DNA of 39,414 nt from Tychonema sp. LEGE 06208 (GTDB taxonomy: Bacteria; Cyanobacteriota; Cyanobacteriia; Cyanobacteriales; Microcoleaceae): positions 1 through 39,414 of the forward strand of contig NZ_JADEWT010000057.1 of NCBI RefSeq assembly GCF_015207505.1. Reading direction: 5' to 3'. This document shows positions 8,224-16,229 of the stretch, piece after piece. Every line of letters begins with the position of its first letter. Position 1 is the first letter of the stretch. Under the pieces are notes generated by a model that saw only the letters and a program-made list of their open reading frames with translations, was not told where the DNA came from and ran no database searches. A program made the translations under genes and the position numbers.

Positions 8224-9624
8224 TTAAATGTTCTGGGCGCGCCCGTACCAACGCAGCAACATTCCCGCCAACCTTTGAGAATTGTGGCGAATTAAACCCG
8301 TATTTTTATCTTCATCCATCACATTTGCGATGACTATTCGCCTGCCCAATTGCGTTACGGCTTCTCTATCGAGCACTACCGGATAGGAATTTTCCTGAGA
8401 ATAGCGGATCAAGGCTTTTGCAGAAGGGACTTTTCCTTGAACTACTACAGCATCGAACAGGGGCCGGCCGCAAGCGCGATCGATCGCCCGAATGTGATCT
8501 GCAACACTGTATCCGTCAGTTTCTCCCGGCTGAGTCATAATATTGCACACATAAATGCGCGGAACTTCGCTGCGGGCGATCGCCTCGGCAATTTCCGGCA
8601 CCAACAAATTCGGAATCACGCTCGTATAAAGACTCCCCGGCCCAATAATTATAAAATCCGCTTCCCTCAGCGCGATCGCCACCTTGGGCAAAGCGGGAGG
8701 ATTAGCAGGAATGCAGCCTATTTTGACGATTTTTCCGTTAGCTTCGGTAATGCTGGACTCCCCCTCAATTATCCTGCCGTCAGCCAGTTCTGCCCACAAA
8801 GAAACGTCGCTCAGAGTGGCCGGCAGCACCTCTCCCCTAACCGCTAAAACTTTAGAACTCGCGGCGATCGCCTGTTCCAAATCTCCAGCAATATCGCTCA
8901 TCGCCGTCAAAAACAAATTCCCAAAACTGTGGCCCACCAAACCGTCACCGGCCTGAAAACGATATTGAAATAACTCAGTCAATAACTTTTCCTCATCTGC
9001 CAAGGCCGCCAAACAATTGCGAATATCTCCCGGCGGCAGCACCCCAATTTCCCGCCGCAGTCGCCCGGAAGACCCGCCGTCATCCGCCACCGTGACAATA
9101 GCAGTGATTTTGGCACTGTATTCCTTCAATCCCCTGAGCAAATTAGAAAGCCCGGTACCGCCTCCAATTGCCACAATTTTCGGGCCGCGGTGCAAGCGGC
9201 GGTGGTTGAGGAGTCGATCGACCAATTCCTCATTCCCTTCCGGCATCAGCACTTGAGTAATAGAGTTCAAACTGCGAGTTTGCCCCCACAAAATTAACAA
9301 AATCCCGCCAGCAATCACGACCGGCCCCGACACGTAATTGGGAATAACTTCTGCAATCCACGTCAAAAAATTTCTCAACAATTGCAACAAGAAAAAAATC
9401 GGAGTCATCCCAGTCCAAATCGCTAAACCCAAGGTGGCAAGCACCACACCGCTAGCACTGATCAGCAGCCACCGTTTCACCAACAGTCCGGGGGCCAACC
9501 ACTTAAACCACTGGTGAACTCGCCCGTTCCGCAAAGAAGGGGGGTAAGGATTTCTGGAATGGGCAATAACCTGCTTGGCTTTAGCCAAGACGCGAAGGGC
9601 TTTAGGAAATGAACTAATTGACAT
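8224..9624 (-). CDS. yvcK: YvcK/CofD-family gluconeogenesis factor with membrane N-terminus
   Basis: A 466-residue protein. Residues 150-460 are the YvcK-type Rossmann-like domain: [20 protein letters not shown] (150-169), [31 protein letters not shown] and [15 protein letters not shown]. YvcK proteins bind UDP-sugars and are needed for normal cell shape and growth on gluconeogenic carbon in Bacillus; the domain is related to CofD (2-phospholactate transferase) but is not expected to make F420. Residues 50-115 add two or three hydrophobic segments, an extension common in cyanobacterial homologues. The start at 9624 has only a weak ribosome site. It is divergent from the MlaF-like gene. Confidence 0.88.
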   Translation of the reverse strand: MSISSFPKALRVLAKAKQVIAHSRNPYPPSLRNGRVHQWFKWLAPGLLVKRWLLISASGVVLATLGLAIWTGMTPIFFLLQLLRNFLTWIAEVIPNYVSGPVVIAGGILLILWGQTRSLNSITQVLMPEGNEELVDRLLNHRRLHRGPKIVAIGGGTGLSNLLRGLKEYSAKITAIVTVADDGGSSGRLRREIGVLPPGDIRNCLAALADEEKLLTELFQYRFQAGDGLVGHSFGNLFLTAMSDIAGDLEQAIAASSKVLAVRGEVLPATLSDVSLWAELADGRIIEGESSITEANGKIVKIGCIPANPPALPKVAIALREADFIIIGPGSLYTSVIPNLLVPEIAEAIARSEVPRIYVCNIMTQPGETDGYSVADHIRAIDRACGRPLFDAVVVQGKVPSAKALIRYSQENSYPVVLDREAVTQLGRRIVIANVMDEDKNTGLIRHNSQRLAGMLLRWYGRAQNI

Positions 9625-9729
9625 GGTTAATTAGTCTTAAGGGTATTGGAACAGCTCAATCTGACAAATTTACAATACAAGAGAGTTTTGATTCTGGCAG
9701 TCTATTTAAGTCATTAATTATTAGTCATG

Positions 9730-9766
9730 AGTCCTCAGTCATTAGCTAGACTGATGACTGAGGACT
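9730..9766. repeat. Perfect 13-bp inverted repeat upstream of the MlaF-like gene
   Basis: AGTCCTCAGTCAT (9730-9742) is the exact reverse complement of ATGACTGAGGACT (9754-9766), with an 11-base loop. It ends 22 bases before the ATG of the MlaF-like gene. The stem is made of the same TCAGTCAT-type words as the nearby heptamer arrays. A hairpin this close to the start could affect translation or mark the 5' end of the transcript. Confidence 0.7.
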
Positions 9767-9788
9767 GACAACTTATTGATAACATCTT

Positions 9789-10571
9789 ATGGTTGAGCCG
9801 CTAATCGAACTCAAAGGGGTAAGTAAGTCCTTCGGCCAGAACCAGATCCTCGATCGAGTCGATCTGAACATTTATCGGGGAGAGGCCCTGGCAATTATTG
9901 GCCCTTCCGGGACGGGGAAATCGACGATTTTGCGGATAATTGCGGGTTTGTTGGCCCCCGATGCCGGAGAGGTTGTCGTTCAGGGACAGCGCAGGGTGGG
10001 ATGGGTAGACGACGTGGCAGATCCGATCGGGATTGGGATGGTGTTTCAGCAAGCGGCTTTGTTTGATTCGCTGACGGTGGAGGAGAATGTCGGTTTTTTA
10101 CTGTACCAGCATTCTAAGCTGCCGCGCCCCCGGATTCGGCAATTGGTCGAGGAGAAGTTGGATATGGTGGGTTTACCGGGAATTGGCGAACGCTATCCAG
10201 CGCAGTTGTCTGGGGGAATGCGGAAGCGGGTAAGTTTTGCCCGCGCCATCATGGCGAATCCCGATAATGCGAGGGATAATCCAGAGGTTTTACTGTACGA
10301 CGAACCGACGGCGGGTTTAGATCCCATCGCTTCGACGGTAATTGAAGATTTAATCCGCGACTTGCAGAAAGCTCAAGGAGTTTGCAGCACTTATGCGATC
10401 GTCACCCACCAAGACAGTACCATCCGCCGCACAGCCGATCGCATCATATTTCTCTATCAAGGCAAAGTGCAGTGGGAGGGAACCGTCAGCGACATTGCAA
10501 CCACAGATAATTTATTAATTAAACAATTTTTTAGCGGCAGCGTTACCGGGCCGATTCAACTGATTGGATAG
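9789..10571 (+). CDS. MlaF-like ABC transporter ATPase
   Basis: A 260-residue ABC ATPase of the MlaF/Ttg2A/TGD3 type. It energises an MCE lipid-transport system between the membranes. Walker A is GPSGTGKST (38-46), the Q-loop is FQQAALFDSLTVEENVGF, the signature is LSGGMRKRVSFARA, Walker B is VLLYDEPTAGLDP, and the switch histidine lies in AIVTHQDS. FDSLTVEENVGF after the Q-loop is characteristic of MlaF-type ATPases. It is followed, after a heptamer array and a small gene, by an MlaD-like protein on the same strand; no MlaE-type permease is in the window. The start at 9789 has no strong ribosome site. Confidence 0.88.
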   Translation: MVEPLIELKGVSKSFGQNQILDRVDLNIYRGEALAIIGPSGTGKSTILRIIAGLLAPDAGEVVVQGQRRVGWVDDVADPIGIGMVFQQAALFDSLTVEENVGFLLYQHSKLPRPRIRQLVEEKLDMVGLPGIGERYPAQLSGGMRKRVSFARAIMANPDNARDNPEVLLYDEPTAGLDPIASTVIEDLIRDLQKAQGVCSTYAIVTHQDSTIRRTADRIIFLYQGKVQWEGTVSDIATTDNLLIKQFFSGSVTGPIQLIG

Positions 10572-10829
10572 TCATTAGTCATTGGTCATTAGTCATTAGT
10601 CATTAGTCATTGGTCATTGGTCATTGGTCATTGGTCATTAGTCATTAGTCATTGGTCATTAGTCATTGGTCATTGGTCATTAGTCATTGGTCATTGGTCA
10701 TTGGTCATTGGTCATTGGTCATTAGTCATTGGTCATTGGTCATTGGTCATTGGTCATTAGTCATTGGTCATTGGTCATTGGTCATTGGTCATTAGTCAGC
10801 AGTCATTGGTCATTAGTCATTGGTCATCG
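10572..10829. repeat. Heptanucleotide tandem array (GTCATTG/GTCATTA)n
   Basis: About 37 units of period 7, alternating between GTCATTG and GTCATTA, starting directly after the stop codon of the MlaF-like gene. It continues to just before the ribosome site of the four-helix-bundle gene, with slightly degenerate units (GTCAGCA) near the right end. The open frame of the downstream gene extends into this array, but that part is plainly repeat and not coding. Confidence 0.95.
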
Positions 10830-10850
10830 ATTATTAAGAACGAGGGTAAT

Positions 10851-11228
10851 ATGACAAGCAAAAGTTTTCAGGAATTGCGGGTTTATAGATTATCAGAACG
10901 ATTAGCAGATGAGATCTGGAAAATTGTTAACAGTTGGGATATTTTTGCCAAAGATACGATCGGCAAACAAATTGTCCGTTCAGCAGATAGCGTCGGTGCT
11001 AACATAGCAGAAGGACTAGGACGAGGCAGCTATCAAGACAATCGACGCTTTGTAAAAATAGCCAGAGCCTCTCTGAACGAAACTCAGCACTGGTTGAGAC
11101 GAGCTTACACTCGAAACCTTTTAACTGTTCAACAGATAAATGAGCTTACAGCCCTCATTAACGACTTAGCCCCTCAATTAAACTCCTACCTACAATCTAT
11201 TGGGCCATGCCCTAAAAATCACGACTAA
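10851..11228 (+). CDS. Four-helix bundle protein (23S rRNA intervening-sequence family)
   Basis: A 125-residue all-helical protein that begins FQELRVYRLSERLADEIW and continues with IVRSADSVGANIAEGLGRGS and FVKIARASLNETQHWLRRA. This is the pattern of the 'four helix bundle protein' family first noticed in 23S rRNA intervening sequences. In bacteria it appears as a small mobile-looking gene; the molecular role is not established. ATG 10851 is preceded by GAGGG, and the longer open frame upstream is heptamer repeat. It separates the MlaF-like and MlaD-like genes and is bracketed by heptamer arrays of opposite orientation, so it looks like an inserted cassette. Confidence 0.85.
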   Translation: MTSKSFQELRVYRLSERLADEIWKIVNSWDIFAKDTIGKQIVRSADSVGANIAEGLGRGSYQDNRRFVKIARASLNETQHWLRRAYTRNLLTVQQINELTALINDLAPQLNSYLQSIGPCPKNHD

Positions 11229-11363
11229 TAACCAATAACCAATAACCAATAACCAATAACCAATAACCAATAACCAATAACCAATAACCAATAACCAATA
11301 ACCAATAACCAATAACCAATGACTAATGACCAATGACTAATGACTAATGACTAATGACTAATG
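11225..11363. repeat. Heptamer arrays (CAATAAC)n then (CTAATGA)n
   Basis: From the stop of the four-helix-bundle gene, about 14 units of CAATAAC are followed at about 11318 by units of the CAATGAC/CTAATGA type. The second block is the reverse complement of the GTCATTG/GTCATTA array at 10572-10829. The array ends just before the AGGAGG ribosome site of the MlaD-like gene, so it forms that gene's whole upstream region. Confidence 0.92.
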
Positions 11364-11384
11364 ACTACTGACTCAGGAGGCAAT

Positions 11385-12908
11385 ATGCGATCGCGAACGA
11401 TGAGAGAAGGTTCTGTCGGATTCTTAATTTTAGTAGGAATCGGCTTATTTGGAGGCTTAGTCCTCTGGCTGCGGGGCGTGCAGCTAGGCAACCGCAGCTA
11501 CAAATTCGCCGTAGAATTTGCCAGCGCCCAGGGAATGCAAATAGGCACGCCCGTCAGGTATCGCGGGGTTGCAGTCGGTAAAATTACCGCCCTCAAAGCC
11601 AGCTCCAACGGCGTAGACGTCACACTGGAAATTGCCCCCGGCACTTTAGTCATTCCCCGCGATGTGCTAATCGAAGCGAATAAATCGGGTTTAATTGGCG
11701 AATCGTCGATCGACATTACCCCCAACTCAATTTTGCCAGACTCATTACTTACCGCCAATCCCATTAGTGCCGACTGTCCCCCTGCAATAATCTGCAAAAA
11801 TTCCCGCTTAAAAGGTCAAGCAGGAGTCAGTCTAGACGAGCTAATTCGCTCCACAGTCCGCCTAGCTAATTTATACACCGACCCCGCCCTATTCGACAGT
11901 ATTAAATCAATTGCACGGGATACAGCCAACACAGCTCAAGGTGCAGCTAAACTAACTCAAGATTTATCGGCTCTCACTCAAACTGCCAAAGCAGAAATAA
12001 AAAGCTTGAATCAATCCGTCAGGGGAGACGTTGGCACTTTAAGTAAATCAGTAACCAACGAACTAGGAACTTTAAATCAATCGTTAAAAGGAGAAGCCAA
12101 TAGTTTAACTAAATCCTTACAAATCGAAATAGGCAGTTTGAATCAATCCTTAAAAGGAGAAGCAAGCAGTTTAAATCAATCGGTCAAGGGAGAAATATCA
12201 GGAGTCGCCGCAGATGTTTCTAAAGTAGCAGCTACAGCCGACACTTCCACAAAAGCCGTATCTGCCGCTGCGATCGATTCTGCCAATTCAGTAACTCAAG
12301 CAGCCAATCAAATTACATTAACAGCCAACCAACTCAATGCTTTAGTAGTAACCAACCGTGCCAGTTTAGTCTCGACTTTAAACAACATCAATCAAAGTAG
12401 TCAAGAATTGCGGGTAGCTGTCAGCAGTTTGAGCCCGACAATTAACCGCATCAACCAAGGACAACTGCTGAACAATTTAGAAATTCTCTCAGCCAATGCC
12501 GCCCAAGCTTCTGTTAATTTACGAAATTTATCCAGCCAGATCGACAATCCCGCCACTTTGCTATTATTGCAGCAAACTCTAGATTCCGCACGAGCTACAT
12601 TTCAAAACCTGCAGAAAATTACTTCCGACGTGGATGAATTGACAGGAAACCCGGAGCTCCGCAACAACATTCGCCAATTGTTCAAAGGATTGGGAAGCTT
12701 GTTGGGTTCGACAGAACAACTGCGACAGCAAGTTAAAATCGCTCAAACATTAGCGCCCATTGCCGAGAAAGAAAATGCGATGACCACTGTGGAAACTCAA
12801 TCAGTAGAGCCGGGATTTCCCAGCTTGCACAAACAGCCCAAATTGCCTATTGCACCTCCTAAAATTGCAATAACATCAGAACAAAATCCTACTGAAAATA
12901 CTCAGTAA
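11385..12908 (+). CDS. MlaD-like MCE-domain protein (cyanobacterial Ycf22 type)
   Basis: A 507-residue protein. It has one N-terminal membrane anchor (about 8-29), then an MCE domain (about 33-110) with GTPVRYRGVAVGKITAL and an SGLIGESSIDI segment. MCE proteins form hexameric lipid-binding rings that work with an MlaF-type ATPase. Residues 207-272 hold six consecutive 11-residue units beginning SLNQS, TLSKS, TLNQS, SLTKS, SLNQS and SLNQS, in the middle of a long helical tail that should form a needle-like channel or coiled coil. ATG 11385 has AGGAGG four bases upstream; the in-frame ATG at 11361 falls within repeat DNA. The C-terminal 40 residues are Pro-rich and disordered. Confidence 0.88.
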   Translation: MRSRTMREGSVGFLILVGIGLFGGLVLWLRGVQLGNRSYKFAVEFASAQGMQIGTPVRYRGVAVGKITALKASSNGVDVTLEIAPGTLVIPRDVLIEANKSGLIGESSIDITPNSILPDSLLTANPISADCPPAIICKNSRLKGQAGVSLDELIRSTVRLANLYTDPALFDSIKSIARDTANTAQGAAKLTQDLSALTQTAKAEIKSLNQSVRGDVGTLSKSVTNELGTLNQSLKGEANSLTKSLQIEIGSLNQSLKGEASSLNQSVKGEISGVAADVSKVAATADTSTKAVSAAAIDSANSVTQAANQITLTANQLNALVVTNRASLVSTLNNINQSSQELRVAVSSLSPTINRINQGQLLNNLEILSANAAQASVNLRNLSSQIDNPATLLLLQQTLDSARATFQNLQKITSDVDELTGNPELRNNIRQLFKGLGSLLGSTEQLRQQVKIAQTLAPIAEKENAMTTVETQSVEPGFPSLHKQPKLPIAPPKIAITSEQNPTENTQ

Positions 12909-13098
12909 AAAATGTTATTTTTGAAAAACCGCGAACATGGTAAAATGGGCTTTTCTTTAGGATTAAAAAGGTGCAAAACATACAAACTACAGTTACGGAT
13001 ATAGCTTTGCAGAGGTTTCAATTAGTAACAAAAACACTCCGAACTTAAAATTTTATGCAAAATGTTCAAACAATAAAATGAATTTAAAAACAAAAAAT

Positions 13099-13542
13099 AT
13101 GACCCAAACATTATCGAAACCAGTCGCAACTTCAACCAAAACCAAGTACAATATAACTTGGAAAAAATTACCAGAAGACTTCAAATTACCAGACGATATT
13201 GTGGAAAATATCGACCCGCCACTTTTAGCCACCGCCCTCAGAGAATCCTTGGAATTTGTAGGATTCATTTTAGCTTCAAGGCTGATAGCTGCCAATTTTG
13301 GAATGTAGGCCTAAGTCAACGACAAAACAATAGTAAAAGCACCGAATTAGGTGTACGTGCCCTCAGTATTGCCAGCCGAACCGGGAGAAATTTGCCGCAG
13401 TTATACTCCCAATGCAGAGGGAGAAGCACCCGCAGTAGCGATGGAATTGTTGTCGGATTATGAGGAGTTTGAGTATTCCGTGAAACCGACATATCCTTAC
13501 GGAAAATGGCAGTTTTACGAACGAATGTTGCAAGTGCTAGTT
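13099..13542 (+). pseudogene. Uma2-family gene remnant, three nonsense codons, 3' end lost
   Basis: This stretch is a decayed copy of the intact gene at 14842. It starts MTQTLSKPV, continues with KLPEDFKLPDD and LRESLE, and keeps the same reading frame throughout. There are stops at 13306 (TAG), 13312 (TAA) and 13348 (TAG, where the intact copy has TGG in APDW). After the third stop the frame resumes with VYVPSVLPAEPGE and PTYPYGKWQFYER. Similarity stops at 13542, exactly where the inverted-repeat element at 13543 begins, and does not resume beyond it. The residue context suggests loss of function by point mutation plus truncation. Confidence 0.88.
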
Positions 13543-13695
13543 GGGAGCATCTCAGTTTTACTTTATAGTGCTGTCCCCGATCGCGTTTTCATACATAACT
13601 AAACGAGCATCCCCGATCGCGTTTTCATACATAACTAAACGAGCGGGGAGGCTCGCACTCCGAAAAAATGCTTGTTACAAAAGTGAGATTCTCCC
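13543..13695. mobile_element. Short inverted-repeat (MITE-like) element, copy A
   Basis: A 153-bp element that starts GGGAGCATCT and ends AGATTCTCCC, terminal inverted repeats with one mismatch. It shares internal blocks (TATAGTGCTGTCCCCG near the left, GCTCGCAC and AAAAAATGCTT near the right) with copy B at 29624. It has an internal 36-bp direct duplication starting CCCCGATCGCG at 13575 and again at 13611. No target duplication is seen. It has no coding capacity and abuts the end of the Uma2 pseudogene. Confidence 0.7.
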
Positions 13696-13752
13696 ATTGG
13701 TAAGAGGCAAAAAAGGTTTATAATAGAACTACAACTCACAGGAAGCACGACC

Positions 13753-14505
13753 ATGAGAACAGTCGTTCCCACCCTCAAATCATCTGAAATTATCTACCCC
13801 AGTGCGGATGGAAAACCCGTGGCAGAAACTTACGACCACCTTTATGCAATTCTAACCACTTTAGAAGTCCTCAAGCAATACCTGAGCGGACAGCGCGCTA
13901 CCGTTTTGGCTAACCAGTTTTTATATTATGCTGAAGGTTTCCCAAAATTGCGTACTGCACCGGATGTCATGGTAATCTACGATGTAGAACCCGGAGGCAG
14001 AGATAATTATAAAATCTGGTTAGAAGGGCAAGTTCCGAAGGTAGTTTTTGAAATTACTTCACCGAGTACGCAGTCGGAAGATAAAGTTACGAAAAAAGAA
14101 TTGTACGAAAGTTTAGAAATTCAAGAATATTGGTTGTTTGACCCAAAAGGGCAATGGATACCGGAAAAATTGCGGGGATATCGATTGCGGGAAGATAGCT
14201 ATCAATTAATTACTGACAGTCGCAGTGAAGTGCTGCAGTTGCGTTTTGAAATAGAGGGAAAACTCATCGGTTTTTATCGGGAAGATAATGGAGAAAAATT
14301 ACTGATTCCTGATGAATTAGCCTCGGCATTAGAAGCGGAACGCCAGCGCGCCGAAGCTGAACGCCAGCGCGCCGAAGCTGAACGCCAGCGCGCCGAAGTT
14401 GAAAGTCAGCGCGCCGAAGCTGAAAGTCAGCGCGCTGCTGAACTCGAATCTTTGCTAGGGCGTTATCGAGATCGGTTTGGCGAATTGCCTGAGAGTAACG
14501 GCTAA
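13753..14505 (+). CDS. Uma2-family (DUF820) putative PD-(D/E)XK protein with coiled-coil tail
   Basis: A 250-residue Uma2 protein. The nuclease-like core shows TAPDVMVIYDVEP (the PD motif, about 72-84) and KVVFEITSPST (the ExT motif, about 96-106), followed by the family's YESLEIQEYWLFDP. The fold is that of PD-(D/E)XK nucleases; a biological substrate is not known, and the genes are greatly multiplied in cyanobacteria. The C-terminal part carries near-identical heptads of AERQRAE type (about residues 196-222), a coiled coil encoded by a 21-bp DNA repeat. ATG 13753 follows AGGAAGCACGACC. It lies between the decayed and the intact members of another Uma2 subfamily. Confidence 0.85.
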   Translation: MRTVVPTLKSSEIIYPSADGKPVAETYDHLYAILTTLEVLKQYLSGQRATVLANQFLYYAEGFPKLRTAPDVMVIYDVEPGGRDNYKIWLEGQVPKVVFEITSPSTQSEDKVTKKELYESLEIQEYWLFDPKGQWIPEKLRGYRLREDSYQLITDSRSEVLQLRFEIEGKLIGFYREDNGEKLLIPDELASALEAERQRAEAERQRAEAERQRAEVESQRAEAESQRAAELESLLGRYRDRFGELPESNG

Positions 14506-14512
14506 AAAGTAA

Positions 14513-14548
14513 GCGGGCGATCGCGCTTCACGGATCTCGATCGCCCGC
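14513..14548. terminator. Strong hairpin after the Uma2 gene
   Basis: GCGGGCGATCG (14513-14523) and CGATCGCCCGC (14538-14548) are exact reverse complements, an 11-bp GC-rich stem with a 14-base loop, beginning 7 bases after the stop codon. It is built from HIP1-like sequence. It may terminate transcription; a T-run is lacking. The rest of the 336-bp gap up to 14841 shows no ORF or other signal that I can support. Confidence 0.55.
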
Positions 14549-14841
14549 GTGCTATTGTTAGCTAAATATTATTGACAAATCTTAGGTTTTGTGTTGTCTG
14601 CTGGAATTGCTCTCAAATTTCTAATGGTGAGGGGCGAGCGCGAACTCAGTCGAAAAGCCGATCGCACAGCATAGAGAGTTAGTTGGTGAATAGACCTTGA
14701 ATAATCGCTAAAATTAAGATGGCTGTGATTTCCCGATCGCTCTTGAGTTCTCTAATTTTTGGGTTAAAGGGCGATCGTTAGAAAATTTTAATCAAAAATT
14801 TATCGCGTCCATAAAATCACTTCTACCACAAGCATAAACCA

Positions 14842-15603
14842 ATGACCCAAACATTATCGAAACCTGTCGAAACTAAAACCAAAACCAAGTACACTATAAC
14901 TTGGGAGAAATTACCAGAAGACTTCAAATTACCAGACGATCCTGTGGAAAACATCGACCAGCCACTTTTAGCAGCCGCCCTCAGAGAATCCTTGGAAGTC
15001 GCAGGATTCATTTTAGCTTCAATGCTGATAGCTTCCAACTTTGGACTGTGCGCTAAAGTCAACGACAAAACAATAGTAAAAGCACCGGATTGGGTTTACG
15101 TACCCTCGGTATTGCCCGCCGAATCTGGAGAAATTCGCCGCAGTTATACTCCCAATGCTGAGGGAGAAGTACCGGCAGTAGTGATGGAATTTTTATCAGA
15201 TCCTGATGGCAGCGAATATTCCACAAAACCGACATATCCTTACGGAAAATGGCGGTTTTACGAGCGAATTTTGCAAGTGCCAGTTTATGTAATTTTTGAG
15301 CCTAAGCTGGGAATTTTGGAAGTTTACAGACTCTCAGAGTCGGGAGAATATGAACTGCAACAACCGGATGCTAATCAGCGATTTTGGATAGAATCAATGA
15401 ATTTATTTTTGGGGGTTTGGGAAGGAGAAAAATCTCAGAGGAAGGGTTATTGGTTGCGCTGGTGGGATGAGAATGGGAATTTGTTGTTGTGGGGTGTCGA
15501 ACGGGTTCAGCAGGAACAACAGCGGGCCGAACAGGAACAACAGCGGGCCGATCGACTTGCAGAGTATTTAAGAAGTCAGGGTATCAATCCCGATGAAATT
15601 TGA
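14842..15603 (+). CDS. Uma2-family (DUF820) protein, intact paralogue of the pseudogene at 13099
   Basis: A 253-residue Uma2 protein of the subfamily with APDWVYVPSVLP (PD motif, about 74-85), PAVVMEFLSDPDG (E motif), PTYPYGKWRFYERILQVPVY and a C-terminal YWLRWWDENGNLLL. The last 40 residues are a Gln/Glu-rich coiled coil (EQQRAEQEQQRAD). The start MTQTLSKPV is shared with the pseudogene 1.7 kb upstream. The gene at 34368 belongs to the same subfamily (it keeps the RWWDEEGNLLL ending). Function beyond the PD-(D/E)XK fold is unknown. Confidence 0.85.
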   Translation: MTQTLSKPVETKTKTKYTITWEKLPEDFKLPDDPVENIDQPLLAAALRESLEVAGFILASMLIASNFGLCAKVNDKTIVKAPDWVYVPSVLPAESGEIRRSYTPNAEGEVPAVVMEFLSDPDGSEYSTKPTYPYGKWRFYERILQVPVYVIFEPKLGILEVYRLSESGEYELQQPDANQRFWIESMNLFLGVWEGEKSQRKGYWLRWWDENGNLLLWGVERVQQEQQRAEQEQQRADRLAEYLRSQGINPDEI

Positions 15604-15813
15604 AGGTGCGGACAAACCGCGCGCGCGATCGAATTAATGGTAACTAGAATAGGTGATTGGATTGAAAAACTTGACAAATATTTGATTTTGTGTATGTGCT
15701 AAAAACTTCAAATTTTAAATGGGAGGGGCGATCGTTTTGCGATCGAACTTGGGCAATCTAGAAATAGGTGCTTTGTACGAGTGCCTGGAAAACAGCCGCG
15801 CTAAGGGTTAGCA

Positions 15814-16221
15814 ATGGAAAGTATACAGAAAAAATCTAGCGATCGTCGGGTTCATCGGGGCGATCGAATTAAGCAGATTTTGACCTTAGTATCGATCGTA
15901 TCCTTTGGGGGTTCGACCGCGTTTGGACTCATAAATCTGTTCACCAGCGGTTTGAGCAGTCGGCACAACCAAAAGCAGGCGCCTGTGGCAGTTTCTCAGG
16001 AGTCTCTGCTGGCGGCGCAGGAACGGGGATATGAGACGGTTTTGCAGCGGGAACCTCAGAATCAGACGGCTCTGGAGGGGTTGGCAAATGTGCGGTTGGA
16101 GATGAATAATAAGGTGGGGGCGATCGAGCCTTTGGAGAAGTTGGTGAAGTTGAACCCTGACAGAGTGGATTATAAGCAGCTTTTGGGGCAGTTGAAGTCG
16201 CAGGGTGAAGGAAAGAAGTAG
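15814..16221 (+). CDS. Short membrane-anchored TPR-like protein
   Basis: A 135-residue protein with one membrane segment (about 22-44), a spacer, then one to two TPR-like helices: GYETVLQREPQNQTALEGLA and EPLEKLVKLNPDRVDYKQLL. It is a shortened relative of the 307-residue TPR protein at 33198, which has GYELVLQREPDNVTALRGLL and PPLEKLAKLNPETTEYGILL in the same order. It precedes the nucleotidyltransferase-PLP fusion by 8 bases, so the two could share a transcript. Its higher GC and HIP1 content resembles the housekeeping genes, unlike the AT-rich genes after it. Role unknown, probably protein-protein contact at the membrane. Confidence 0.75.
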   Translation: MESIQKKSSDRRVHRGDRIKQILTLVSIVSFGGSTAFGLINLFTSGLSSRHNQKQAPVAVSQESLLAAQERGYETVLQREPQNQTALEGLANVRLEMNNKVGAIEPLEKLVKLNPDRVDYKQLLGQLKSQGEGKK

Positions 16222-16229
16222 AGATTAAA

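Noticed and set aside
10764..10850. N-terminal extension of the four-helix-bundle protein (VISHWS-type residues)
   Set aside because: It is the translated heptamer array; the ATG at 10851 has its own ribosome site.
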